From assembly GCF_006542685.1 (NCBI RefSeq), contig NZ_AP019736.1:1460001-1524000 (forward strand): a stretch of DNA of 64,000 nucleotides. The letters run 5' to 3'. Source of the stretch: Alistipes dispar (GTDB taxonomy: Bacteria > Bacteroidota > Bacteroidia > Bacteroidales > Rikenellaceae). Below the pieces are notes generated by a model. That model had not been told where the DNA came from. It did not search any database and saw only the letters and a program-made list of their open reading frames with translations. A program made the position numbers and the translations under genes. This document shows, piece after piece, positions 1 through 9,407 of the stretch (position 1 is the stretch's first letter; each line of letters opens with the position of its first letter).

Positions 1-30
1 AACCTTAACTTCTAAAAATCAGACAAGACC

Positions 31-2043
31 ATGAAATACCTGAAAATATTGGCAGCGTCGGTGTTGATGTGCGCCTTTTCGCTGACTTCCTGCGATTCGT
101 ATTTCGAAGTGGAGCTGGACGACCAGGCGAACCTCGACGACGTCTTCAGCCAGTCCAATACGGTACATAGCTACCTGCGTCATATCTACTCCTACATTCC
201 GCTTGAGGAGGAAATTGTTGGCAGTGCTGGTGCTTGGGCAGTGGCCCGCTCGGACGAGGCGACGTACTCGAACTACCAGTGGGTGTATTACAACCTTTAC
301 AGGACGGGTAATTATTCGAGTTCGACTCCGAATGGATTAGCTAATTTCGGTTTCTGGGATCGGTTCTATATCGCGATCAACCAGTGTACGATCTTCTTGA
401 ACAATATCGACAAGGACAAGCAGGACGACCCGAAAGAGATCGAGATGATGAAGGCCGAGGCCCGCTTCCTGCGCGCCTACTACTACTTCTGCCTCTTCCG
501 TCAGTACGGCCCGGTCTTCCTCTGGTTCGACCAGACGCCCGACGAGCAGATCGACCCGAAGACGATCGACCGCCACACCGTCGATCAGAATATCGAGTTC
601 ATCGAGTCGGAGCTGTGGGACGTCGCCCAGATCCTTCCGACGGATCTTACGGAGATTCCCACCATCGATCCCTCGACGTGGACGGGCCGCGCCACGAAGG
701 GCGCCGCGCTGGCGCTGCGTTCGCGCGTGCTGCTCTACGCCGCCTCGCCGCTCTACAACGGCGCCGATATCTACAAGGGCCAGATGAAGAACATGAACGG
801 CGATTACCTCTTCCCGCAGCAGGAGGATCCCGAGAAGTGGCAGAAGGCCGCCGATGCCGCATGGGACGTGATTCAGATGAACAAGTATTCGCTTATCGAG
901 GACAAGTCCATCGTGGCCAACGGTACGACCATCACCGACGAAGACGCGAAGTTCCTGAACGCCATGAAGTCCTATGAACTCGTATGGCAGAACGACGGGA
1001 CCTGGAGCAGCGAGACCATCTGGGGATGGTGGTGGCGCACTTCCAACAAGTATTCGAATGCTACGACCGGCTACGACTATATGGGCGGTGTCGGCGGTAC
1101 GATGATTCCCGCGCTTCCGCCCAACTTCGGCTTCTACGCCGGTTTCGGCGGTACGGCCCCCTCGCTCAAGCTGGCCGATTCCTACCCGATGTGGAGTACG
1201 GGCCGTTATCCGGTGAAGGGTTACGAGGGCCGGAACGACATGTCGAAGCCGATCGTCGATCCGCTGTCGGGTTACAAGACGGACGGATTCACCGAGGGCT
1301 ACAAGCAGTATGTCGATCCGCTCTATCCCGAGTGGCGTCCTGCGATCAAGGCCCACAACACCTGCATCGACCGCGACCCGCGTTTCTACGCCACGATGGT
1401 TCCCAACGGTTTCTACTGGCCGCACCAGGGCAAGAACAAGCTCTTCACCTGCTTCAACAGCACGTCGGCCACTTCGCCGTGGAGCGCTTCGTCGAACTGT
1501 ATCCGCGTGGGCTATGCCTTCCGCCGCGCCTATCCGGCCGGTCTGTGGTTCGACACGAGTACGGAATATACTCCGGTGACCTCTCTCAAGTGGGTTTATC
1601 CGGCATTCCGCATGGCGGAGATCTACCTGAACTACGCCGAGGCCTGCAACGAGAAGCCCGAGCGCGACGCCGCGTCGGCGATCGAGTACCTGAACAAGGT
1701 GCGCAACCGCGCCGGCCTGAACAATATCGAGGAGGCTTATCCCGGTATCGAGAACGACAAGGAGCTGCTCCGCTGGTGCATTCACAAGGAGCGCGGCGTG
1801 GAGTTCGCCTTCGAGGCGCACCGTCACTACGACGCCTGCCGCTGGATGGAGGCCAAGGAGGAGTATCCCGGTCCGTGGTACTCGCTGCACTGCTCGGCCA
1901 CGACCTACGAGGAGTCCTACCAGCGCGTGACGGGCGAAATCGCCATCGAGGACAACGTCTTCCGCGACAAGGACTACCTCTGCCCGATCTACTCGGGTAC
2001 GCTGGCCGAGATGGTCAATATGACCCAGAATTTAGGACATTAA
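31..2043 (+). CDS. SusD/RagB-family outer-membrane glycan-binding lipoprotein
   Basis: Predicted surface lipoprotein that would cap a SusC-type TonB-dependent transporter and bind oligosaccharide; the transporter itself should lie just before the window. The 670-residue protein starts with a short hydrophobic signal ending in a lipobox (LTSC, Cys21). It shows SusD family features: an early region with FLNNID-type helices, the KAEARFLRAYYYF helix segment near residue 145, and the C-terminal segment with FRMAEIYLNYAEACNE followed by YLNKVRNRAGL. At 670 residues it is longer than most SusD proteins (about 500-600). It is the first complete gene of the plus-strand operon and ends 19 bases before the DUF1735 gene. 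The family call is firm; the ligand is unknown. Confidence 0.93.
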   Translation: MKYLKILAASVLMCAFSLTSCDSYFEVELDDQANLDDVFSQSNTVHSYLRHIYSYIPLEEEIVGSAGAWAVARSDEATYSNYQWVYYNLYRTGNYSSSTPNGLANFGFWDRFYIAINQCTIFLNNIDKDKQDDPKEIEMMKAEARFLRAYYYFCLFRQYGPVFLWFDQTPDEQIDPKTIDRHTVDQNIEFIESELWDVAQILPTDLTEIPTIDPSTWTGRATKGAALALRSRVLLYAASPLYNGADIYKGQMKNMNGDYLFPQQEDPEKWQKAADAAWDVIQMNKYSLIEDKSIVANGTTITDEDAKFLNAMKSYELVWQNDGTWSSETIWGWWWRTSNKYSNATTGYDYMGGVGGTMIPALPPNFGFYAGFGGTAPSLKLADSYPMWSTGRYPVKGYEGRNDMSKPIVDPLSGYKTDGFTEGYKQYVDPLYPEWRPAIKAHNTCIDRDPRFYATMVPNGFYWPHQGKNKLFTCFNSTSATSPWSASSNCIRVGYAFRRAYPAGLWFDTSTEYTPVTSLKWVYPAFRMAEIYLNYAEACNEKPERDAASAIEYLNKVRNRAGLNNIEEAYPGIENDKELLRWCIHKERGVEFAFEAHRHYDACRWMEAKEEYPGPWYSLHCSATTYEESYQRVTGEIAIEDNVFRDKDYLCPIYSGTLAEMVNMTQNLGH

Positions 2044-2062
2044 TAAAAACGCCTGAACGATT

Positions 2063-3499
2063 ATGAAAATCAATATTTGGAAATTGTTGCTCGCCGCCTT
2101 GGTCGTACCGGCCGCTATGGGCGCCTGCACGGACGAACGCAACAACTTCATGGTGGACGACAGCGTTTCGTTCGTCGATTCCGACGGAACGTGGGCGGAG
2201 AACAAGGGATATGTTTCCACGCCGGTCTACAATGAGAAATACGAATTTCCCGTCGTAAAGAACGGCAAGGGCCTTTCGGGGACCACGGTCCGCATCGAGG
2301 CTTCCGAGAGCGCGCTCGACGCCTTCAACGAGGCGAACGGCACGAATTACGAGTTGCTGCCGTCGAACTGCTATCAGTTCACCGCGACCGAGCTCCGCTT
2401 CTCGGAGAAGGAGGTCCGCAAGTTCGCCGGCCTTACGTGGAAGATGTCCGACGTGACGGCGCTCGACGCCTATACGGATTACGTGATTCCGATCCAGCTC
2501 ACCTCGTCGTCGAACGACGTGCCCGTGTCCGAAGACCGCGGCCTGATGCTGCTGCACCTGGAGATCGCAAAGGTCTCGATGGAGCTTTCGACCGACGAGG
2601 CCACGACCGTGAAGAACGGGACGTTCATTTATAACGGCAATGTCAAGCTGAGCACGACCGTTCCGACGATGGACGTGGAGGTGAAATATGCCGTGGATAC
2701 GGACGCCAGCCTCGTCGATGCCTACAACAAGGCCAACGGAACCTCCTATCTGGCTGCTCCCGCAGGCTTCGCTTCGACCGTTGCCGCATCGTCGGTGATC
2801 GCTGCCGGCGAATCTTCGGCCGCGTTCGGCTGCCAGCTCAATCCCGACAAGCTGCTCGAGAACGTCGATAAACTGGATGCGGGCGTGCTGATTCCCGTGC
2901 GCATTTCGGCCGTCTCGGACGGAACCGTCATCACCAAAGGTGGCGACGTGGTTTATATTCCGGTAGTGAACAAGGAATTCCGGGGTACGGATGCCGAGCC
3001 GTGGACGATTCTCGAAGGCGAGGAGATCTGCTATGCGAACGACCCGGGCCGCGATCCCAATGCCGCATGGATCAATGGCTATGTGACCAGCAACCTGTTC
3101 AACGGCGCTTCGACCGGCGGCGACTCGTGGATTCCTTGGTGGGTGACTCCGAATACCTATCCCATCACCATTGTAGCGGACATGGGTGCGGCGCATCTGG
3201 TCTCCTACTTCAAGATCGAGGACACGACCGACAGCCAGGGCGCTTATCTGGACTATGAAATCTACCTGGCCGAGGAGTACAACGGCGACAAGACCGAATG
3301 GACGCTCGTGGCCAGCGGCATGCGCGACTGGGACGGCATCTACACGCCTCCCGGAACCGTGGGTGTGACGAAGGTCTATGACTATCCCGTTCAGAAGATG
3401 GCTGCCGGCCGTTACCTGAAATTCGTGATCGTCAAGTGCGAACCGGTGGCTCTCCAAAATCGAGGAAAACTCGGGGATGTTTGGGGTGTCGGACTCTGA
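2063..3499 (+). CDS. DUF1735 (BT_3987-like) surface lipoprotein with C-terminal carbohydrate-binding-like domain
   Basis: Predicted surface glycan-binding lipoprotein that accompanies the SusD protein. The 478-residue product has a lipoprotein signal ending at GAC (Cys22) followed by Asp/Glu. Two DUF1735-type units are visible, each with the hallmark of an Asn-Gly-Thr turn: AFNEANGTNYELLP near residue 90 and AYNKANGTSYLAAP near 225. The last 160 residues, with NDPGRDPNAAWINGY, resemble F5/8-type or DUF4361 binding domains. The protein stops at WGVGL, just where such domains usually have one more strand, so the extreme C-terminus may be truncated or frameshifted. Function is inferred from family and position. 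Confidence 0.85.
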   Translation: MKINIWKLLLAALVVPAAMGACTDERNNFMVDDSVSFVDSDGTWAENKGYVSTPVYNEKYEFPVVKNGKGLSGTTVRIEASESALDAFNEANGTNYELLPSNCYQFTATELRFSEKEVRKFAGLTWKMSDVTALDAYTDYVIPIQLTSSSNDVPVSEDRGLMLLHLEIAKVSMELSTDEATTVKNGTFIYNGNVKLSTTVPTMDVEVKYAVDTDASLVDAYNKANGTSYLAAPAGFASTVAASSVIAAGESSAAFGCQLNPDKLLENVDKLDAGVLIPVRISAVSDGTVITKGGDVVYIPVVNKEFRGTDAEPWTILEGEEICYANDPGRDPNAAWINGYVTSNLFNGASTGGDSWIPWWVTPNTYPITIVADMGAAHLVSYFKIEDTTDSQGAYLDYEIYLAEEYNGDKTEWTLVASGMRDWDGIYTPPGTVGVTKVYDYPVQKMAAGRYLKFVIVKCEPVALQNRGKLGDVWGVGL

Positions 3500-3533
3500 T
3501 GAAGCCGTTAGACGCTTGATTGTTAGTTGATTG

Positions 3534-3571
3534 ATCCCGTCGTGAAATGTTTCCGAGTTTCACGGCGGGAT
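3534..3571 (+). terminator. Intergenic hairpin, weak terminator or mRNA processing/stability element
   Basis: Arms 3534-3547 and 3558-3571 pair over 14 positions with one G-U wobble in RNA, around a 10-base loop. The following bases are A/T-rich (TTAATT) but there is no strong U-run. It lies between the binding-protein genes and the DUF4855 array, so it could reduce expression of the downstream enzymes relative to SusD, as seen in other Sus-type operons. That role is inferred. Confidence 0.5.
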
Positions 3572-3602
3572 TAATTGTGAAACCGAAAATTTCGACAGAC
3601 CG

Positions 3603-4802
3603 ATGTATGGATTCTTCAAAACGATGGCCCTTGCAGTCGTTGCGGCCGCAACGGTGGGATGCGCAACCGTGAAGCGCTCCGCCGCTCCGGCCGGGGAAAA
3701 ACGCTGCGCCTGGGAGAAGGGCCGCCGCGAACGGCCTGTAACCACCGATGCCGTATTGTGCTACGGCGGCAGCCACCACCGCACGCCGTTCCTCTGGGAC
3801 GGGAAGCGGCTGGCTCCCTATGTCACCTATACCGACGAGGAAGGCCGCGAGCAGTGGCTCTTCGACGGGTTTATCTTTCTGGAGTTCGTGGATGCCTCCC
3901 GCCCCGACGGCCGGACCTACGCCTTCGAGACGGGCAACCGGAACGCTCCGGCTGCCGGGAAGGAGCAGTGGCAGGAACTGATCGACTACTTCTTCGCCGA
4001 GGGCAACTGCATCGACGCGCTCGACAAAAGCGTGGCCGAAGCCGAGCGGCGTATCGGCAGGGCTCCGACCAGGCGGCGCGTCGTCGTGATGCTGCCCGAC
4101 CCTGTGATCCACCGGATGTACGCCGACACGACGGCGACGACCGTCTATTGGGGCGAGCTGGACGGGCGGAAGCTCGATTTCAGCCGGAACGAGGACCGCA
4201 TCGCGGCCTGCAAGTGGTATATCGACTCCGTGCGGGAGCGGTTCGCGGCGGGCGGATACGAGCACGTCGAGCTGGCGGGATTCTACTGGATCCGCGAGAT
4301 CGTGACGCGGCCGCAGGACACCGAGTACAGCTACCACCTGACCCGTTCGGACATCATGCTTCCGCATATCGCCGAATACCTGCACGGGCTGAACTGCTCG
4401 CTCGACTGGATTCCCTACTACGGTTCGCGCGGCTACGACGCCTGGCGGTCGTTCGGCTTCGATCAGGTCTATCTGCAACCCAACTACTACTGGAAGCCGC
4501 AGAACGACATGGACGACGTGTTCCGCCGGATCGGGGAGCTGGGCGTGGGGCTGGAGCTGGAGTTCGAGCCGACGCTGCTCGCCGGACGCGAGGGCAGCGA
4601 AGCCTTCCGCGAGCGTTTCCGCGCCTACATGCGCCATGCGAAGGAGACGGGCGTCTATGGCAGCCGCCCGATCGCCTACTACCACGGAACCAACGGGTTC
4701 TATGATCTCTGGGCCTCGCCCGACGCGGAGGACCGGGAGCTGTTCCACGAGCTCTGCCGTTTCATCGTCGGAAATCCGCTGCGCGGGGAGCGGGCCGAGT
4801 GA
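3603..4802 (+). CDS. DUF4855 family lipoprotein, paralogue 1 of 4
   Basis: Member of DUF4855, a family of about 400 residues with no established activity. The 399-residue protein has a lipoprotein signal (TVGC, Cys20). Conserved blocks in order are CYGGSHHRTPF, LFDGFIFLEF, QWQELIDYFF, YWGELDGRKLDF, ELAGFYWIRE (near 223-232), WIPYYG, YLQPNYYW, LELEFE (near 317-322) and SRPIAYYHG. The alternating hydrophobic strand plus polar end pattern suggests a TIM-barrel glycosidase-like fold, with Glu232 and Glu320 or Glu322 as candidate catalytic acids. That is inference. It is very similar to the next gene, which points to recent tandem duplication. Confidence 0.85.
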   Translation: MYGFFKTMALAVVAAATVGCATVKRSAAPAGEKRCAWEKGRRERPVTTDAVLCYGGSHHRTPFLWDGKRLAPYVTYTDEEGREQWLFDGFIFLEFVDASRPDGRTYAFETGNRNAPAAGKEQWQELIDYFFAEGNCIDALDKSVAEAERRIGRAPTRRRVVVMLPDPVIHRMYADTTATTVYWGELDGRKLDFSRNEDRIAACKWYIDSVRERFAAGGYEHVELAGFYWIREIVTRPQDTEYSYHLTRSDIMLPHIAEYLHGLNCSLDWIPYYGSRGYDAWRSFGFDQVYLQPNYYWKPQNDMDDVFRRIGELGVGLELEFEPTLLAGREGSEAFRERFRAYMRHAKETGVYGSRPIAYYHGTNGFYDLWASPDAEDRELFHELCRFIVGNPLRGERAE

Positions 4803-4848
4803 CCGGCGAATTCCCGCAGATTCAGGCAAACAAGGCAAACGATTGACA

Positions 4849-6033
4849 ATGAACATGATTCGCAAATCCATCCTCGCAGCGCTCCTTCTGGCTGCGGCGT
4901 GTCCCGCGCTTCCGGCTGAGGCCGGGCCGCGCGCCGGGACCTATCCGTGGGAGCGGCGCGCCGGACGGCCGACGGCCTCCGACGCCGTGCTGTGCTACGG
5001 CAACAGCCACCACCGCAACCCCTATCTGTGGGACGAGAGGCGGTTCGAACCCTATGTCACCTATGTCGATGAGCAGGGCCGCGAACAGTGGCTTTTCGAC
5101 GGGTTCATCTTCCTCGAATCGCAGGACATGGACCGTCCCGACAAACGCAACTACACCTACATGACGGGCGTGCTGCGCGATCAGGGCCTCGCCGCCGGAA
5201 AGGAGCAGTGGCAGGAGCTGATCGACTACTATTTCGCCCGGGGCAACTGCGTCGATGCGCTGGACAAGGCCGTCGGAGCGGCCGAGGAGCGGCTGGGCGA
5301 GGCGCCCGTCAAACGCCGCGTCTTCATCGTCATTCCCGATCCGATCATCTACCATCATTGGATCGATCCGATGACCTCGACGACCTACTGGGGCGAGATC
5401 GACGGCCGCCGTCTCGACTTCATCCGCACCGAAGACCGCATGGCCGCCTGCCGGTGGTATATCGACACGGTCCGCGAGGCGTTCGCCCGCGGGAAGTACG
5501 AAAACGTCGAGCTGGCGGGATTCTACTGGCTGCGCGAAACCGCCGCCCAGCCCGAGGATACCGAGTACAGCTACCATCTGACCCGTTCGGACGTGCTGCT
5601 GCCGCAGATCGCCGACTACCTGCATGGGCTGAACTACTCGTTCATTTGGATTCCCTACTACGACGCCCGCGGGTACGACGACTGGCGCGACTTCGGCTTC
5701 GACCAGGTTTACCTGCAACCCAACCATTACTGGAAACCGGAGAACGACATGGACGACGTATGCCGGTGGATCAACCGCGCGGGGACGAGCATCGAGTTCG
5801 AATTCGAGGCGTCGATCCTCAATGCCCGCGAGAACAGCGACGCCTACCGGGCGCGCCTGCGCGACTACATGCGGGGCGCGAAGCAGTACGGCATCTACGG
5901 CAGCCGTCCGATCGCCTACTATCAGGGCAGCAATGCGCTCTACGACCTCTGGGTGTCGGACGATCCGGTGGACCGGGAGCTGTTCCACGAGTTCTGCCGT
6001 TTCGTGGTCGGGAATCCGCTGCGGTCGAAATAG
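4849..6033 (+). CDS. DUF4855 family secreted protein, paralogue 2 of 4
   Basis: Second copy of the DUF4855 array. I place the start at the ATG at 4849, which gives a 394-residue protein beginning with a clear signal sequence (hydrophobic residues about 7-18, likely cleavage after AEA). The reading frame is open further upstream but codes for unlikely Arg/Ser-rich sequence overlapping the previous gene. The diagnostic blocks are present: CYGNSHHRNPY, LFDGFIFLES, YWGEIDGRRLDF, ELAGFYWLRE (Glu230), WIPYYDARGYDDW and IEFEFE. By eye it is the closest relative of the preceding paralogue. It lacks an obvious lipobox, so it may be soluble in the periplasm rather than membrane-anchored. Confidence 0.84.
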   Translation: MNMIRKSILAALLLAAACPALPAEAGPRAGTYPWERRAGRPTASDAVLCYGNSHHRNPYLWDERRFEPYVTYVDEQGREQWLFDGFIFLESQDMDRPDKRNYTYMTGVLRDQGLAAGKEQWQELIDYYFARGNCVDALDKAVGAAEERLGEAPVKRRVFIVIPDPIIYHHWIDPMTSTTYWGEIDGRRLDFIRTEDRMAACRWYIDTVREAFARGKYENVELAGFYWLRETAAQPEDTEYSYHLTRSDVLLPQIADYLHGLNYSFIWIPYYDARGYDDWRDFGFDQVYLQPNHYWKPENDMDDVCRWINRAGTSIEFEFEASILNARENSDAYRARLRDYMRGAKQYGIYGSRPIAYYQGSNALYDLWVSDDPVDRELFHEFCRFVVGNPLRSK

Positions 6034-6076
6034 AGATAGCCGAGGTCATAAACGATAAAAACGATAAAAAGACAAG

Positions 6077-7537
6077 ATGATACGTTCCTGGATTGTGATG
6101 CCGCTGCTGTGCGCGCTTTCTTTCGTATGTTGCAGCAACGGGGATGATGACGGCTCGTCCGGCGGAGGGAAAAAGCCCGCGATGAGCCTGGTGATCGAGT
6201 CGTCCGACGGAGAGTCGGTGACGCTCGGAATCAAATGGCTCAATGCGACCCATGTGCGCATGGTGTGCATGGCCACCGAGGACAAGAAGGCCCTGACAGG
6301 CGCGGAGGTCGCCGCGCAGGGGACGAAATACGCGGAGGAGCGGGTGACGATTGGCGGCCTTACGCCGATGACCACCTATACGGTCTTCGCCGTGGCGTGC
6401 GACGATGCGGGCGGATACAGCGGGATGCAGGTCGTGCAGTTCGTGACCGAATATGCCGGACCGCGTCCCTACGAGTGGGAGAGCGCCCGCGACGGCATCC
6501 CCTCCTACACGGATCTGGTGCTCTGCTACGGCGGCAGCACCCACCGCACGCCGTTCGGCTGGAACAAGGAGCGTTTCGCTCCTTTCGTGACCTATACCGA
6601 CGAGGCGGGCGGAGAGCATTGGCTTTTCGACAGCTTCCTCTGCATCGAGTTCGTCATGGTTCCCTACTCGATCAACCTGGGGCAGAAGCGGACTTCCGGC
6701 GGCCGGGAGCAGTGGCAGGAGCTGATCGACTACTGGTTCGGGCCGGATAACGGCGTCAATGCCCTCGAAGAGGCCGTCGGGGAGGCCGCGGCCCGGCTGG
6801 GCGCGCCGGCCGGGAAACGCAAGGTCGTGATGGTGATGCCCGACCCGATCATCTACGAGGAGTATGCCGACACGAACACTTCGACGACCTATTGGGGCGA
6901 GCTGAACGGCCGGCGGCTGGACTTCGCGAAGGCTTCGGACCGCATCGCGGCCTACAAGTGGTATATCGACTCCGTGCGGCGGCTGTTCGACGAGGCCGAC
7001 TACCGGTATGTCGAGCTGGCCGGATTCTACATCGTCTCCGAGGACCTCGCCACGCCGGGCGACGGCTGGAATCCGGAGCTCAAACGCTGGGAGGAGGTGA
7101 TTCCCGAGGTGGCGGAGTACCTTCATGCGCTCAACGAGTCGCTCTGCTGGATTCCCTACAACCGGGCGGCCGGCTACCGGAACTGGAAGCGATTCGGCAT
7201 CGACTACGCCTACATGCAGCCCAACTACTTCTGGGACGACAAGGGCGAGAAACCCCTTTCGCGCTTCTTCTCGGATATCAAGGCCAACGACCTGGCCATG
7301 GAGTTCGAGTTCGACGACGCGCTGCTGGAGAAGACCGCCGGCAGCGAGGTTTACCGCCGTCGGCTGCGCGAATACATGGACGGCGCCAAAGAGCACGGCA
7401 TCTACGGCCGCAAGCCGCTGGCCTACTACCACGGGCAGAACACGCTCTACGAGCTATCGGTGTCGGCTGCCGCCGAAGACCGCAAGCTCTACCACGAATT
7501 CTGCCGTTTCGTTCTGGACAACCCGTTACGCAAATAA
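6077..7537 (+). CDS. DUF4855 family lipoprotein with N-terminal Fn3-like domain, paralogue 3 of 4
   Basis: A 486-residue lipoprotein. The signal ends in a Cys pair followed by SNGDDDG, an acidic stretch of the kind that exports Bacteroidota lipoproteins to the cell surface. Residues about 35-125 form a fibronectin-III/Ig-like domain (ITIG-type strand pattern, with the conserved turn LTPMTTYTVFAVACDD). The DUF4855 domain follows from about residue 130 with CYGGSTHRTPF, LFDSFLCIEF, YWGELNGRRLDF, ELAGFYIVSE (Glu322), WIPYNRAAGYRNW, YMQPNYFW and MEFEFD (from about 408). The aromatic residue after GFY is Ile here, but the downstream Glu is kept. It sits 43 bases after paralogue 2 in the same operon. 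Confidence 0.84.
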   Translation: MIRSWIVMPLLCALSFVCCSNGDDDGSSGGGKKPAMSLVIESSDGESVTLGIKWLNATHVRMVCMATEDKKALTGAEVAAQGTKYAEERVTIGGLTPMTTYTVFAVACDDAGGYSGMQVVQFVTEYAGPRPYEWESARDGIPSYTDLVLCYGGSTHRTPFGWNKERFAPFVTYTDEAGGEHWLFDSFLCIEFVMVPYSINLGQKRTSGGREQWQELIDYWFGPDNGVNALEEAVGEAAARLGAPAGKRKVVMVMPDPIIYEEYADTNTSTTYWGELNGRRLDFAKASDRIAAYKWYIDSVRRLFDEADYRYVELAGFYIVSEDLATPGDGWNPELKRWEEVIPEVAEYLHALNESLCWIPYNRAAGYRNWKRFGIDYAYMQPNYFWDDKGEKPLSRFFSDIKANDLAMEFEFDDALLEKTAGSEVYRRRLREYMDGAKEHGIYGRKPLAYYHGQNTLYELSVSAAAEDRKLYHEFCRFVLDNPLRK

Positions 7538-7559
7538 TTGTTAATCTATTCGTTCAAAG

Positions 7560-9335
7560 ATGAAAACCTTGAAGACTCTCGGATTTTCCTCGCTGCTGGT
7601 CGCCTGCGTCGCGGTCGGCGGCGGCGCCACGGCACAGCCCTATCAGAAGGCGGACGACGTGCAGGACATGGCGCTTATCTATCAGGGCGGCTCGCACCGC
7701 CTGGACTGGACGGCGGACGAGTTCCGTCCCTATGTCGTGCACCGGTTCGCCGACGGCACGAAGGACTGGCTCTTCGACGGATTCCTGTTCCTCGAATTCA
7801 AAAACGGTTCGGGCCGCCACTACACCGTCGGCTATGAGAAGCTGAACGCCCGCAAGGGCGAGTGGGCATGGCTCCTCGACCGCATCTTCGAGGAGGGCAA
7901 GTCGCTCTCGGCACTCGATCAGTGCATCACGGAGGAGATCGCCGAGCTGGGCAAACCCGGCTTCAAGCACCAGATCGTGCTGGGACTTCCCGAGGCCATC
8001 CGCGACCAGAAGGACTGGGGCGAGCTGAACGGCCGGGCGATGGACTTCTCGAAGGAGGAGGACCAGTTGGCCGTGACGAAGTGGTATATCGACGAGCTGG
8101 TGAAGCGGTTCAAGGCGGCCAAGTACAGGAATCTGGAGCTCTCGGGCTTCTACTGGGTGGCCGAGACGAACAACTACTGCGGCCAGCTGACCGTCCCCAT
8201 CAGCGAGTATATTCACTCGCTGGGCAAGCTCTTCTACTGGATTCCCTACTGGCAGTCGAAGGGCGCCGAGGACTGGAAGGCGCTGGGCTTCGACGTCGCC
8301 TACCAGCAGCCCAACCACTTCTTCAACCATTCGATTCCCGACAGCCGTCTCGACGACGCCTGCGCCTTCGCCCGCAAGCACGGCATGGCCATGGAGTTCG
8401 AGTTCGACGAGAGGGCCTCGGCCGACCGTCCCAATACGTCGTACGACCGCATGGTGGCCTACATCGACCGTTTCGAGAAGAACGACGTGTTCAACTCGTC
8501 GGCCATCGCCTACTATTGCGGTAACCGCGGCGTGCTGACGCTCGACGAGTCGAAAAATCCGAAGGACAAGGCCGTGATGGACCGTCTGGCCCGTCTGATC
8601 CGGATGCGTCGCTACATGAAGCACGGGCTTCCGTTCAAGTGCAGGACGCAGGTGGTGGCCCACCGCGGCTACTGGCGGACCGAGGGTTCGGACCAGAACT
8701 CCGTGGCGTCGCTGCTCAAGGCCGACGAGCTGGGCGTCTGGGGCGTCGAGTTCGACGTATGGCGCGCTGCGGACGGAGTGCTGGTGCTCAACCACGACGG
8801 CGTGCACGACGGGCACAACGTGCAGACGACCCCTTCGACCACGCTGACGACGCTCCGTCTGGCCAACGGCGAGACGATGCCGACGCTGGCCGAGTACCTC
8901 GAGGCGGCGAAGAAGACCCGCGTGCACCTCGTGCTGGAGCTCAAACCGCACGCCACGCCCGAGGCCGAGACGGCCGCCGCCGAGGCCGCGGTGAAGATGG
9001 TGAACGACAACAGGCTCGCCAAGCGCGTGACCTACATCACCTTCTCGCGTCACGCCATGGAGGAGCTGATCCGGCTGGCGCCGAAGAACGACGTGCTCTA
9101 CCTCGGGGGCGACATCTCGCCCGAGGAGCTGGAGGCGATGGGAGCCGCCGGAGGCGACTACAACCACGGCGTTTACCTGCGCAACCCGTCGTGGCTCGCG
9201 TACATGAAGGAGCACAAGATGGTTTCGAACGTCTGGACGGTGAACCATCCGGTCGATATGATCTGGGCGATCGAACAGCAGATCGACTTCCTGACCACCG
9301 ACCGCCCCGACCTGTTCCTCGAACTCGTCCGCTGA
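7560..9335 (+). CDS. DUF4855 - glycerophosphodiester phosphodiesterase (GDPD) fusion protein, paralogue 4
   Basis: A 591-residue exported two-domain protein. Residues about 35-355 are a divergent DUF4855 domain (YQGGSHRLDW, LFDGFLFLEF, ELSGFYWVAE with Glu202, WIPYWQSKG, YQQPNHFF, MEFEFD at about 278-283). From about residue 362 to the end it is a GDPD domain with the full metal and catalytic set: HRG (His368, Arg369), EFD (Glu397, Asp399), His412, ELK (Glu460, Lys462) and the terminal TTDRPDLF strand. GDPD enzymes hydrolyse glycerophosphodiesters with a divalent metal. The fusion implies that the DUF4855 target carries, or is joined by, phosphodiester groups; this is inference. The signal could be type I (cleavage near ATA) or lipoprotein (LVAC, Cys16). 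Confidence 0.88.
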   Translation: MKTLKTLGFSSLLVACVAVGGGATAQPYQKADDVQDMALIYQGGSHRLDWTADEFRPYVVHRFADGTKDWLFDGFLFLEFKNGSGRHYTVGYEKLNARKGEWAWLLDRIFEEGKSLSALDQCITEEIAELGKPGFKHQIVLGLPEAIRDQKDWGELNGRAMDFSKEEDQLAVTKWYIDELVKRFKAAKYRNLELSGFYWVAETNNYCGQLTVPISEYIHSLGKLFYWIPYWQSKGAEDWKALGFDVAYQQPNHFFNHSIPDSRLDDACAFARKHGMAMEFEFDERASADRPNTSYDRMVAYIDRFEKNDVFNSSAIAYYCGNRGVLTLDESKNPKDKAVMDRLARLIRMRRYMKHGLPFKCRTQVVAHRGYWRTEGSDQNSVASLLKADELGVWGVEFDVWRAADGVLVLNHDGVHDGHNVQTTPSTTLTTLRLANGETMPTLAEYLEAAKKTRVHLVLELKPHATPEAETAAAEAAVKMVNDNRLAKRVTYITFSRHAMEELIRLAPKNDVLYLGGDISPEELEAMGAAGGDYNHGVYLRNPSWLAYMKEHKMVSNVWTVNHPVDMIWAIEQQIDFLTTDRPDLFLELVR

Positions 9336-9407
9336 CGGTTCCGGTTTCCGAAACGGCGATGCGCCCGCGACACACGGGCGCATCGCTTTCCTGAAAAACG
9401 ACGAAGG

